Positions 46,755-58,689 of a stretch of 64,000 bases of DNA are shown piece by piece; within the stretch, counting starts at the first letter, position 1, and every line of letters begins with the position of its first letter. Origin of the DNA: Charina bottae (Eukaryota > Chordata > Lepidosauria > Squamata > Charinaidae); assembly GCA_023362775.1 (NCBI GenBank), contig JALMGJ010000004.1:81272798-81336797 (forward strand), read 5' to 3'. Both the position numbers and the translations under genes were made by a program. A model generated the notes under the pieces. That model saw nothing but the letters and a program-made list of their open reading frames with translations. It did no database searches and was not told the DNA's origin.

Positions 46755-47145
46755 TCATACTAACAAATTTTATTAAAAGGTTGTGAGCTGCAACTCACCT
46801 CATCAGATGCATAGAGTGGCTAAACTGATATAGGATTTAAAATGTGATGAGGTGGAGAAGAGAAATAAGGGGAAAATAGATTGGTAATACAGAGGTGGGT
46901 TACTTATGATTAGAAGTACCTTATCAATTAACAATTGTATTGTGTTAAAAACCCTTTTGTGTTTTTTGAGACCTTTTGAAAACGGCATGTCAGCTGAGCA
47001 ATCTCTTGCTCAACCATACTATTAAGTCTCTATTTTCCCCCAAAATGGTTGTTTTGACATCTGCAGTAAGTGTCTTGGGAGTTTGAAATGTTCTGATATT
47101 ACCTTGGCCTTATTTTGACTCCTGATATTAAACTTGTGTCCATTA
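46755..47145 (-). mobile_element. Penelope-like terminal-repeat relic
   Basis: ACTAACAAATTTTATTAAAA, GAGCTGCAACTCACCTCATC and AGATGCATAGAGTGGCTA match the relic at 20.2 kb. The upstream part (46930-47145) contains CCCCAAAATGGTTGTTTTGAC, which I take as PLE sequence. It ends where L2 sequence starts at 47146. Confidence 0.55.
46779..46806 (-). ncRNA. Decayed hammerhead-like core
   Basis: Minus strand: CUGAUGA (intact), extra G, stem GUGAG/CUCAC with U-G tolerance inside, but the GAAA box is replaced by AACC. Inactive by sequence. Confidence 0.45.
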
Positions 47146-47283
47146 ATTGAGTTTGATTCTGTGAGTCTAGAGGAAGTGGACAAGGTCCTCCAAACTATCA
47201 GTTCGGCCACCTACTGTATTTGTTAGTTCCTGGATCCTCCTGGGTTGTCAAGGCAGCCTCGGAGGTGACCTGGGAGTGGGTAG
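47146..47283 (+). mobile_element. L2 linker fragment abutting copy F
   Basis: Encodes SLEEVDKVLQTISSAT and a GLSRQ-like decayed stretch, matching the EEVDRVLRSVNATTC linker of L2. The same L2 segment recurs at 47465-47600 inside copy F with clear divergence, so this is a piece of a second L2 copy, not a recent duplication. Confidence 0.7.
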
Positions 47284-49262
47284 ACATAAGATCACTCGAT
47301 CCTTTCTGGGGAAGGTGGGCCCAGTGACCCACCTACAGGGCTGTGCAGAAGAGTTTTCGGGGCATCTGGAGGATAAAATCACTCGAATCTGTACTAAATT
47401 GGACACCAGGCGTGGATCAGGATCTGAGGAGATGCCTAGGAAGCGTACTTACCCAATTGTCTGTGAACAGTTTGATCCCGTTGGGGCTGAGGAAGTGGAC
47501 AGGGTTCTCAGGTCTGTAAATGCCACTACTTGTCAATTAGATCCCTGTTCCTCTTGGCTGGTGAAGGCACCTCAGGAGGTGACGTGTGGGTGGGTCCAGG
47601 CGATGGTGAATTCATCCTTGGGGGAGGGAGTGTTTCCAGCAGCCTTTAAAGAGGCGCTGGTGAACTCCCTCCTCAAAAAACCATCACTGGACCCCACCAT
47701 TCTGGACAAATTTCATCCAGTCTCCCACCTCCCCTTTTTAGGGAAGGTGGTTGAGAAAGTGGTGGTGCTGCAGTTCCACTGGGTCCTGGATGAAACGGAT
47801 TATCTGGACCCTTTTCAGTTGGGTTTCAGGCCAGGAAATGGTACAGAAACAGCCTTGGTCGCACTTATGGATGATCTCTGGCAGGATGATGATCTCAGGA
47901 GCAGGATGAGGGCAGTGCATCCATCCTGGCTCTTCTTGACCTCTCAGCGGCTTTCGATACCATAGACCATGGTATCCTTTTGGGTCAGCTCAGGGAGTTG
48001 GGGGGGGTGGTTCTACGCTGGTTCGCCTCCTTCTTCTGGGGCTGTTCCTAATTGTTGTTGATAGGGAGTGAGAGATCCAGCCCACGGCCCCTCCTTTGTG
48101 TGGTGCCGCAGGGTTCGGTACTCTCTCCACTCCTTTTTAACATCTACATGAAACCACTGGGTGAGATCATCCATCACCACAGGGTGAGGTATCATCAATA
48201 TACTGATGATACTCAACTATAAGTCTCCATCCCAAGTGATGTAAGTGAGGCTGTGACCACCCTCTCTCAGTGCCTGGAGGCTGTGGGGGTCTGGATGGGG
48301 AACAATGGTAAGACAGAGTGGCTGTGGGTTGGGAGCTCCTGTGTATTGAGGAACTTATCCTCTTTGACTCTGGATGGGGTTGCACTGCCCCAGACAGATC
48401 CGGTGTGGAACCTGGGGGTCCTCCTGGACTTACAGCTCCTGCTTGAAGAGCAGGTGGCAGACGTGGCTAGGGGAGCCGTTGCGCAGTTGCATCTTGTGCA
48501 GCAGCTCCACCCTTTCCTGGATCTGGAGTCCCTTCAAATGATCACTCATGCCCTAGTCATCTCCTGTACAGACTTCTGTAATGCGCTGTACATGGGGCTA
48601 CCCTTGAAGAGTATCCGGAAGCTACAGCTGGTGCAGAATGCAGCCGTGTGAGCAGTCTTAGGGGTCCCAAGCAGGGCACACATAACACCATTGCTGCACA
48701 AGCTGCACTGGGTGCCAGTTTGCTTCCAGGTCCAATTCAAGGTGTTGGTTATCATATTTAAAGCCGTACATGGCATGGGACCAGGGTACCTGAGGGACCG
48801 CCTCACCCCCATGACATCGACCCATCCCACCCAGTCAGGCAGAGAGGGCATGTTACAGACCCTGTCCATGAGGGATTGCTGATTGGCAGGGTCCAGGAGG
48901 AGGGCCTTCTCTGCCATCGCGCCCACCCTTTGGAATAAGTTACCCCCAGAGGTAAGACAGGCCCCCACTCTCCTGGCCTTCAGGAAGGGGGTTAAAACCT
49001 GGTTATGCCACCTGGCTTGGGGCAGGAGGGGTGATAGCTGTGCATGGAGGTGGTTGGCACCGTGATGGTGCCAACAGTAAGATCTTGGCCATCTTGTATT
49101 TATATTTTATATATGTATTTTTATACTTATATTACAGTATATTTATATCTATTTATAGTTACGTGTTTATTGTATTTTTAATGATATGTGATCTTTATGA
49201 TTGTAAACTGCCCAAAGTCGTCATTTACGAGTTGGGCAGTCGAGAAGTTTAATAAATAAAAT
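47284..49262 (+). mobile_element. L2-type LINE, copy F
   Basis: A plus-strand 5'-truncated L2 starting in the endonuclease-RT linker (KITRSFLGKVGPVTHLQG) and running to the 3' UTR and an AATAAATAAAATAAAA tail. The 3' UTR keeps GATTGTAAACTGCCCAAAGT. No TSD was found by eye. Confidence 0.88.
47290..49065 (+). pseudogene. L2 ORF2 RT fragment of copy F
   Basis: 47276-47965 is open through HPVSHLPFLGKVVEKVVV and FRPGNGTETALVALMDD. It then shifts frame just before motif A ([14 protein letters not shown] is motif A in the wrong frame). Motif C has mutated to [10 protein letters not shown] followed by a stop near 48220. The C-terminal block continues at 48253-49065 ([31 protein letters not shown]). 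The frame break before motif A and the stop after motif C make it inactive. Confidence 0.85.
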
Positions 49263-49284
49263 AAAATAAAAATATAATGGCAAC

Positions 49285-49412
49285 AGGTGTAACATTGGAA
49301 GACCTGAAAGACCAGGTCAGGGACAGATCGTCAAGTAGAACATATCTATGTATCTATGTGGTCGCTAAGTGTTGACACCAACTTGATGGCACATAATCAA
49401 TCAATCAAATTT
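49285..49412 (+). mobile_element. RTE-type LINE (or SINE) 3' end
   Basis: GAAGACCTGAAAGACCAGG then GTGGTCGCTAAGTGTTGACA, ACTTGATGGCACATAATC and an ATCA repeat tail. The translation EDLKDQVRDRS...YVVAKxxHQLDGT resembles the extreme C-terminus of RTE-type LINEs, and the same end is found on squamate SINEs. It cannot be decided which of the two this copy was. Confidence 0.5.
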
Positions 49413-52400
49413 GTCAGCTATGAAATAAGCAACTGCTATATAATAGAAGGTGGTCTCAGAGAGAGAGAGAGAACAAGTAACTTACAATACTGTCCCCTAG
49501 CCTGCTTTCCTTGAGGCATACAGTATCATATCAGTTGTCCTAACTTTTGTCTTTTTTTTTTTGAACAAGTGAGCATGCAGTCACCTCATTTTTATTTTCT
49601 AAGAAAGCTTATAGGATACATTTGAGAAATAAAAATGTGAAAAGTAAAGGCTTCTCAGTTTTTAAAATTAAAAACTCAATTACATATAATTAAAAAACTT
49701 TCCTAAAAAGTACAACAAAATCATATGGGATAGTGAACATTGCAGAGGTTTAGAGAGTAGTTTGTGGACACTTTGGCACACTTGGGTGCCATGGGGAAAA
49801 CTTAAATTGACTTCAGTGGGACAGATTTCTGCAGCTAGCTAGCTACAATGTGCCAAAATGATGGCACAAGCTCTGATCCTCATGTATCTGCATGCATTAT
49901 CACAATGCAAAGAAAAGTTTTCATTTCAATGTCATGATGTCCATTTCAACACTCGCCCCTGGCCCCTCCTTTTTCAGATGCCCATGTTCAGTGAGTAGAT
50001 ATACCTATCTGGAAAATAAACTTTGATTCAGTAAAATAAAATATATATGAAAGTACTTTGACTGCATTGCATACTTCCTGAATAATATTTTCCTAGGTAA
50101 AGATAAAGTAAAATCATGTACATAATATAGTTAAACATTACTTTAAAAAATAACACTCTCTTTGGCATTTAACTACAGGATCCAGATGGGTTTGAATTTA
50201 AGTTGTTTCCTCATTTGTCATACCTAGAGGCCAACCCAACTAATGACTATATTGATTTTCTTTTGTGTTTAATTCTTTATACATCATTCAGCCAATGCAA
50301 ATATGGACATATAATCTGTTTTATTATCAATGCTTTCAACCTTTTTTTTTAGTATTTGTTCTTGAGGGATATCAATTTCGGATGAAAGTGTTTTCACATA
50401 TCACTATTTTCAATATATTTTTCAGTCTTCATCAATTATTGTAAAGTATTTTCAAAAATTAGACCACTATTTCAAGCCAAACACTATCTTTGAACTTAAA
50501 GATAATGCTAGTGCTGTATATACTGTATGAATGTACCCTAACATGTTAACAACAGTTATAAAGTATAGCTATGAACACTATAAATAAAAACATGAATATG
50601 GATAATTAAATCATAATGCAATAAGGACCTAATCTTCACAGAGGAATGTGAACATTACAACTGTTATACAGTAGTCCAGTAATGCTCCCTTTCAATATAG
50701 TATTGTTTTATTTATACTAATATAATTTAGAATTCTGCTTATTACCAGTTATACTGAAATAAATAATACAAATTACCTGTCCAATAAACAAAACAAGCTG
50801 AAAGGTGTAAAGTTACACATTTTAAGAAAACAATTGGTTGGACTGTTTTACACACGAAAACACACACACAGAGATTTAACAAGTAATATATTAAAAACCA
50901 GTTAGGCTGAAAGAGAAAATAATTTACATTTATTGTAATAAATAGTAATTTAAATGTTTACACATTAGAATTAATTCTTTTTTTATTGAAACATTTCTCT
51001 GAAAAGAAATCTGATTCTTGTCTCTCTACCTAAAAGTGCCAGAGAGGTCAAGAAGGTGCTTATCTTCCTCAAGGGAGAAACTATGGATTTAATGCTGAAA
51101 TACAGCTGTTCTTGGGGGGAAGGAGAAGAGGTGGGGGTTGAATTACACAGTGAGATAAAGAAAATTAGTCAGATATACACATGAAAGAAAAAAAAGTCAT
51201 ATAATTCTACTGAGTTTCAATGTCTTGTCTCAACTGCTCACATGAATTACCAAGCCATATATTGAAACAGTTCATGAAAATATTTTGTTTAATATGTGCA
51301 TGTATGTGGGAAACCAATATATTTTTGTTCAGCATCCTATTTATATCTCCTATATCTTTCCAACTATACATAAAGCTCAGTAATAGTTGCTGTATCCCAG
51401 GACTGATAGAATCAAGCTAATAACAGGCATAGATAGAATGTTGCAAAAAGCAAAGCCAGTTGGATCTACTTGACTAACAGCCTACCTATTGAAAGACTCC
51501 AAATTTTAATTAAGCAACTTTTGTTAGGTATGAACTGTGAGAATTATCTCTGCTGACCTAGTAAACACCATGTTTTAACTGCTGAAGCTGTTTCCTCTAA
51601 TTTTTTAAAGAACTGTTGGTAATAATTGAAAAATTAGATATACTCCAACATCCCTTTAAATCCCACCCTAGAGAGCAGAATAGAGGGGTATCAGGGGACC
51701 CGGTCAGGTAGCCTCATAATCTGTATGCCACCAAGAAAATAGAAAGTAAAAGTCAGTGGAATATTCCACCTGTAAAAGAAATCTACTTTTCTCAAATACG
51801 TACATCTTCAGCATTCAATATATTTCAACCTGCACAATTAAAGCTTTTGGTTACAGCCAACAATATTAATAAAGAAAGAGCGATTTCAGAAAACCATTAT
51901 CTTCTCCTTTAATTGGCTGCTATGCTGTCAAATATCTCAGGTAGATCTAGGAAGGGTTGAATGGCTACCAAAGGCATATAATTATAGCAGAACCCTGCTT
52001 AAGTTTAAGTTTAAATTCAATCCAATTATTCTCTTAATGTTTTTCAAAATGAAGAAATTGTTGTAATCTTTCCAAACATACCCAACCCACCTATTCCAAG
52101 GCACCAGCACGGAAGTATTTCTCTCAGAGGCAATAAATGGACAACACTCTAAATCAATATCCTATTCAGAAGTAAACAATTCAGATAATTGACACAATGC
52201 TAAATAAAGCAATCTTGGGGGGGGAAAAGTAAACAGCCTTTAAAATTTCCTCTGCTGGAAGCTCTCCACAAGAAACACACACTCAAGAATTTCTTCAGTA
52301 TGTTATCAAATGACGAACAAGCTGATGCAATGCACAGGGGAAGATTCAAACAATATCTAGCCTTCCTACAAACAGATGTTACCTAATTGAAAACCTTGCC

Positions 52401-52964
52401 ACAACCCTGCTTCTCAGTTTGGAACTCAGAACAACAGCTAGAACAGAAACTATTCCAAGCAACAGCTGTTAGTCTGATCCCTACCAGCCTGAGGATATCT
52501 TGCCCATAAGAGCTGATATCTAAATCTAATCTATTTTATGAAATCACAACAACCCATGTGGCGGATGAAGAAAGGTAAAAATAACATAGGAAGCAGCAAG
52601 ATTTCACCCAAGTAGCCTGCAACCTAGAGTGTGAAATGAAAGATCCCTGTTTAAAATTACACCCCTCTTGTGGTTTGGTATTGGAGACTCCATTTCTTAG
52701 TGGGAAGCTCCAAGAGCTACAGGGCAATCAATGGCACATTAAACCTAATGTTACAATTAATGCTGCCCAATATCTGGGCCCAGACATTCCTTTAATTCAT
52801 TCAGAAGAGCACAACTGCAAAACAAGCTCAGTGCACTGACTGTTGAAAAACCAGATGAGTTTTTGTCTGATGTCCTGGAGTACTGCCATATGAAGGTAAG
52901 ACCCTCCCTCCCTCCCTCCCTCCTTCCACTAAACTTTAATGCCAGGTTGGGCCATAATGACAAT
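49413..52964. other. Gene-free AT-rich stretch
   Basis: No gene or recognisable element. A CA run lies near 50860 and a (CCCT)n run at 52902-52926. Confidence 0.5.
52902..52926. repeat. (CCCT)n microsatellite
   Basis: Six CCCT/CCTT units in a row. Confidence 0.85.
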
Positions 52965-52965
52965 T

Positions 52966-53125
52966 CTTTAGTGGTTAAGGCACTGGGCTAGAAATGCCAG
53001 TTGGGTGACCTTGGGCCAGTCACTTTTTTTCAGCCCCAGGAAGGAGGCAATGGCAAGCCAAATCTTGCCAAGAAAACTGCAGGACTTGCCCAGGCAGTAG
53101 CCAGGAGTCAACACTGGCTCAAAGG
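52966..53125 (+). mobile_element. SINE with internal deletion (RTE-like tail)
   Basis: AGTGGTTAAGGCACTGGGCT (A-box part) is followed directly by TTGGGTGACCTTGGGCCAGT. The B-box segment of about 40 bp seen in the copy at 56.7 kb has been deleted. The tail (GGCAATGGCAAGCCAAATC, AGGCAGTAGCCAGGAGTCAA) is of the BovB/RTE type. A CA microsatellite follows at 53125-53173. Confidence 0.78.
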
Positions 53126-53173
53126 TACACTCATACACATACACATACACATGCACACACACAGACACACACA
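53125..53173. repeat. (CA)n imperfect microsatellite
   Basis: CATACACATACACA followed by CACACACAGACACACACA, at the 3' end of the SINE. Confidence 0.85.
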
Positions 53174-53607
53174 AAATGGGCTGAATACTTCACTTACTCT
53201 TCAGGGAACATCTCTAAGTTACCCAAGTTCCCTTGAGCTGTGTTTAGCTCACATCCCAGAGGCTCTACCTGTGACCATGCTCATATACATAAACAACTTC
53301 TACAGCTTAAACATTGTGAGGTTGTTAGATAACTTAATTTGTCTGAGCTCTTATTGTCCAAGTCTGACTAGTGGGCTCCAGTATTGGCCTCTATTCACCC
53401 CTGTTGATCATTCCCTTCAGATCCCTGAAAACCTGTACAAGTTAATAACATTTTCCTGTGTTTAGGAAATGATCCAGGTAATTTCTACCCAATCAACCTC
53501 TTAAGTAGCCTTAGCAAACTACATTCATATATCTCTATTGTACAACTTCCAACTGGCTGATGAAGAATACGTTTTTGACAGAAGAGCAATCTGGATTCGA
53601 AAGCCAG

Positions 53608-53702
53608 GTTGGTGAAGAGGTTAAGGCACCAGGTTAGAAACCGGGAAACTTCCCAGTCCTGCCTTAGTCACAAAACCAGCTGGGTGAGCTTGAGAGTCAC
53701 AG
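53608..53702 (+). mobile_element. SINE head fragment
   Basis: GAGGTTAAGGCACCAGGTTA, AGAAACCGGGAAACTTCCC and CAGCTGGGTGAGCTTGAGAG match the tRNA-like head and central block of the local SINE family. The 3' half is missing. Confidence 0.75.
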
Positions 53703-56650
53703 TATTTCTTTAACATCAGCAAATGGGATGCACAGATTTATTCAGTACCATAATCAATTACTGGCAGCTATTTGAAAAACAAAAATGTGTATTTATATTA
53801 ATAACTTTACCACAGGTATGTTTATATTTTCATAGTTGATGAACAGACAATCATATGTAAGGAAATATGTATTGGCTAGTATCTGTATTATTATAGTTCA
53901 ATTTCTGTATTTTGTTTTTCTGTACACAAACCTATGCATATTGGTATGTATATGCACACACACACCTGAGTGTGTATGTGTAATATCAACTCCCCTACTA
54001 TTTATCTAATACTGTTCAAAATGCACAATTAACTTTTTATTTTGTATTTTTAATAGTACTGATGTTTGCATTTATTTTATGACTGTAGGGTGCATGTGTC
54101 AGATTTCCCATATGAAAAGTGTTTTGGCAAATTGCATCCTTTACCAGCGAAGCTTTCTCATGATGACATGATGCCAGGTGGCTAGATAATAAAAAGCCTT
54201 CCCATAACTTTGAATGGCTTTGTTTACATCTTCATTAGATATGAAGCTAGAAGGTACCATGTGATGTATTGTTATGGCTATTGCCTACACAAGCAATGGG
54301 ACCTTCCCATGAGAACAAATCCTCCTGATTCCGTCTGTGGGAAGCCTTGCTCTGTTTAAAGCAAGGGAGGGGGGAGATCACATGCTTGCTTAGATGCAGC
54401 ACTGCTATAGCCTATGCTTTAGGCCTGGTGTGTGTCACACCTAACATCCAGACAATCAGAAAGCTGGAAGAACTGAATATCTAACCATGCACAATGGTGT
54501 TCTATGCTTCTTGACTTTTTGTGTCTTTAGCCATGTAGTTCTTCATGTGTTTTGTTCCTGTGGACTGGGAAGTGTGAGCTATGCCTGGCTATGTGAGTGA
54601 TGCCATGGTGCTCCTTCATGTCTATCATGTCTGTCAGTGGAAGCAATACACTGGAGAAGATTTGTTCTGCTTTGTCTGTAACTTTTTTGCAATAATGTAA
54701 CTATATATGCATTTATTGCCTTATGCTACAAGTAAACACTTTTAGCCATAAACGCTGCACTCCTGTCTGTTTATTCCCAAGCGTTGATTTTTCCCTTTAA
54801 ACCAGCGTACATCCTATCAGCATTTGCATTCAGGTAGAATGTGCAATATTGTCAGCAACTTGGTATGTGGGGCAGGATGCAGTTCATTCAGGTTCTCTTT
54901 GTATGTAGTGTTATCCTTGATGCTGCTATTTTCAACACATAGTAAATATTCTCACTGAAAAGTCTAAATCAAGATGTAAAACCATGCATGCCATCTTGTA
55001 TCAGGATTTTTATACAAATTATATACAAATGAGTGTTGTAACTGTTACTATGTTCCAGAAAATTGAAGGTGAAAGTCCTTCCTTTTTAATCTTTATCTGC
55101 AAGGAATGCATTTATTATAAATCATCAAGGGAATTTTATTAGAAGAAACAACAACAGGAACATGACATGCTGAAATGGCTAAAACAATATAGTGGCAACT
55201 AGGTACTGTAATCATATTGAACTGGAACATTAATCTTTAACTGCATGTCATGATAATATGTGAGAATCAGCCTCTTCATACTATTCATTTGTCTAAAGAA
55301 CACATATTCTGTTCTTGTTCCCTACTTCTTCCTCAGATTACTTTTTTTACCCTCCATTTTTATCACATTTACTTCTCTACTCGCCCTGAGCTTTTTCCCT
55401 TTTATCTGTTTCACATTGCTTGGTAGATAGACTGGTATGTCTGAATAGTTTTGCATTATGAGTTTGCCTGAACAAACTTATTTCTTTAAATGTCTGAATA
55501 ATCTCTTTAGATCCTGTTTATAGTGGTGAAACTGTACTGGCATTTGAACTGATGTTGACTTAAGTTGTCATATAAAAAAACCCAATTACTTGGATGTTAT
55601 TTAATCAACTTACACTGAAATGCTCCAGTATAATTAGTTTCAGGTTCAAAGTTTTAACTATGTTTAACCTTGAACATATCTTCTTCACATTAAAACATTT
55701 AAGACTATTATTCTTTGACAGAGGTGTTTGAATATCTGATTAGAAGACTGCATCTAAATTATCAACATTAGTTTTTCTAGGTAGAGCCTTTAAAATCAGC
55801 TAATATCTGCACTGCATTATACATGCGTTCAGTTTATTTTGAAAGAATTCTGGGATACTATCTATAGAAATCACATACACAGACAAAAAAGTAAAAACAT
55901 ATATTAAATACATTTGACTCATGAAATGGGCAAAAAAAATTGCAATCATTTATTATACCTTTAGAGAAATAAAATTTCCTTTAAATCTTTTCATCAGAAG
56001 AACAAATACACAGTAGTTTTTGGTAACAAGGAAGGAAAATAGTATCAAACCATAACAAAATAAAGCCAGATGATGGGGGGAGGGGGAAAGCCTGGTATGA
56101 AACAGTGCTATGTATAATTAGTGTTTAATTATGCAGAATTAACAAATGATAGAAGCACTGGTCGTATTACTGACCAAGGCTCTTTGCCAAGTCAACAAGC
56201 TGGTTTAAATGGATGAATAACAAATTCATGTATTTGATGACTCTGGGTGAGAGCATCATTGCATCTGTATTGCCAAAAATATTTAACAAAACAAAAAACC
56301 TGCTGATTTGTTAAAGCAAGATAAATTTCTGCCATTGACATTGGTGAATGAACCAATAAAGTAATATTTTAAAAAAACTTTTCTAAACAGTGTATTAAGA
56401 TGGTGCCAAACACAATAAAAAAGACAGCCAAAACACTATTTAATTTGCTTTTGCAAGCACTACTGTCTCATTGACTAGAATGCTATATGGTCTAAATGTC
56501 TATACTTTAAAAATATTCCATTTCATAAGCTATTATAAGAATATACAAAGCATTCTGCATTTACTTCAATAACAAAAGTTGACAGAGGAGTCTATTTAAA
56601 TTACTTGAATTGATTGAAAGAGTACCACCTACATTCTTCCCAATTAAACT
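53703..56650. other. Gene-free AT-rich stretch
   Basis: No gene or recognisable element; a short CA run lies near 53955-53965. Confidence 0.5.
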
Positions 56651-56654
56651 AACT

Positions 56655-56890
56655 GCACTTTTTTAAATCCGTTCATTCATGTCCGATTCTCAGAGACTGC
56701 CTGGACAAGCCCCTGCAATTTTCTTGCCAAGGTTTTTCAGAAGTGGTTTGCCATTGCCTCCTTCATAGGGCTGAGAGAAAGTGACTGGCCCAAGGTCACC
56801 CATCTGGCTTTGTGCCTAAGGCAGGACTAGAACTCACAGTCTCCCGGTTTCTAGCCTAGTGCCTTAACCAGTACACCAAACTGGCTCTCA
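56655..56890 (-). mobile_element. Full-length tRNA-derived SINE with RTE-like tail
   Basis: On the minus strand the head reads TACTGGTTAAGGCACTAGGC (A-box) and GTGAGTTCTAGTCCTGCC (B-box), followed by GGGTGACCTTGGGCCAGTCA. The second half, AGGAGGCAATGGCAAACC, CTTGGCAAGAAAATTGCAGG and CTTGTCCAGGCAGTCTCTG, differs completely from the SINE at 7.8 kb and is like the BovB/RTE-tailed Sauria-type SINEs. Pol III transcription and RTE mobilisation are inferred from family knowledge. Confidence 0.85.
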
Positions 56891-56989
56891 ACTATACAAT
56901 GCAAAAATGATAATATAACAAACTGAATCAACTTCCCCTTCAAGTTAGGGATCATTGTATACTGATGAAGTCCATCTCCATTGTCAACT

Positions 56990-57667
56990 GCACCCATTTA
57001 TGGATTAGGAACCCCACCCTCTGTCACTGATACCTTGTTCATCTCTTATTGGATTACTGCAATGTGCTCTACATTGGGCTGCCCTTAATGATCACTTGGA
57101 AGCTACAGCTGGTCCGCAATGCAGCAGTGCAGGTGGTTATGGGTGCACCTTGGTATGCCCATGTAACACTGCTACTTTGTGAGCTACACTGATATGCAAT
57201 TCAAGGTGTTGGTATCATCTTTAAAACTCATCAGGACACAGGGCATGGTTATTTCTTGTACTGCCTGTCTGTACTTATCTGTGCCTGTCCTATAAAATCT
57301 GACACATTTGGCAAACTCTGGGTCCCATCATTTTTAACAGTGTGGAACCCAGGATACATGCCTTCTCTGTCACTGTGCCTACCCTATATAACAGCTTTCC
57401 CTGAGATCTGGCCGTGAACCTGCCTGCCTTTTGAAAGGTTCTGAGGACCTGTTTGTTTTTCCCCAGACATTGGGTCAGGAGGTTGTGAACCCATTTTGAT
57501 TTATTGGTTTTGATTGTTTGAACTTCTGGCAAATATGCTTTATTGTACTGTATTGTATTTTATTTTCTTGTAATTGATGTATGTTGGCTTTAATTGTGTA
57601 TGTTACCCAGATTTGCATGTTGAATGGATGTTACTATATAGACTGATTGACTGATCAAATAAATATA
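56990..57667 (+). mobile_element. L2-type LINE, copy G (old 3' end)
   Basis: TCTTATTGGATTACTGCAATG, AAGCTACAGCTGGTCCGCAA and ATGTAACACTGCTACTTTGT correspond to the HIDYCNAL, KLQLVQNA and VTPLLxEL blocks of L2 ORF2. It ends with ATCAAATAAATAT near 57667. Heavily decayed and 5'-truncated. Confidence 0.75.
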
Positions 57668-57988
57668 CAAATGTACTATAAAATATATTACAGGTGTATA
57701 GTTCTTTAGTTGTAAAGGAAATGAACTGCAAAAAATAAGACCTGATAGAAATACAATGGATTTATTTATTTTTTACTGTGACAATTGGGTAAATCATGCC
57801 ATAATGAATATTCACTACGTTTCATAGTATGAGCACATTTTTACATCTGTCATTATTTCTTGAATCTCTCAAATCTGAACTGATATCCTGAGTTGATTAA
57901 AAACAGACCATTTTGAATCTCCAACAATGTCCAAACCTATGCAGTTCCAAAATACTGAGTAGGAAGGAAATGGTAGCCATCCCATGCG
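57668..57988. other. Gene-free spacer
   Basis: About 320 bp of apparently unique AT-rich sequence between L2 copy G and the RTE-like LINE; nothing was recognised. Confidence 0.5.
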
Positions 57989-58689
57989 TGCATTCACACA
58001 TCTCACTCGCTGGATCGTCACCTTGTTGTGGTGAGTGGGCTTGTGTGTTCCCAATGAACCCTGTGAGCGAAGCCGTCGGGAGTCATGTACTCCTGGCAGG
58101 GTCACCCATGGCGGTAAGGTCCAGGGGGAGGAACCAGACAAAGAACGATCCAAGAAAGTCCTCAACGGCAGAACAGGCAGAAGATAACAAGGTGTATTGT
58201 TACAACGGCTGCGAAGGCGGATGAAGGCTGCAGCAGACAAAAGGTCACCAATCGTCATGGTATCCATGCCATTGGATTAGAGCCTTTTTCTGTGAAGGTT
58301 GTGTGCTGATCGTTGTGCACCGATCTCCACACATAAAACAAATTCACGCACAGGCGTCTTCCAACCACACCAAACCCAAAACAGCCAAAAGTCCCATGGC
58401 GACTGACGAATGGCAACGGGGGCAGGACTGTGAAAGCCGGAAGCTCCTAGTCATGGACCAGCACATGGGCGGTGGATACGGATTCAGTTGCCCTGACTCA
58501 AGGATCGAGGCAGTTGAGTAGTTCGGCAGCTGTATCCACGACTGAGCAGCCCTATTTAGGATCCACTCTGCTCACCCCATATGGGGAGGGGGCTAGAAAA
58601 GGTGCCCTAAACATAGTCTGCCTCATTTTCTCCCTGACTGGATTACCGCGACCAGTGGGGTCACCATCTAGTGGTCGTAAAAAACACAT

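Noticed and set aside
52636..52839. Plus-strand 67-residue frame as a small gene
   Set aside because: No start context, homology or splice structure was recognised; length is within chance for this composition.
56655..56890. Functional tRNA gene
   Set aside because: A-box and B-box are present, but no cloverleaf with anticodon arm follows; the rest is the SINE body and a LINE-derived tail.
58010..58160. HDV-like ribozyme at the 5' end of the RTE-like LINE
   Set aside because: TGGATCGT pairs with ACGATCCA 130 bp away and small hairpins exist, but I could not build the double-pseudoknot fold with the right spacing.
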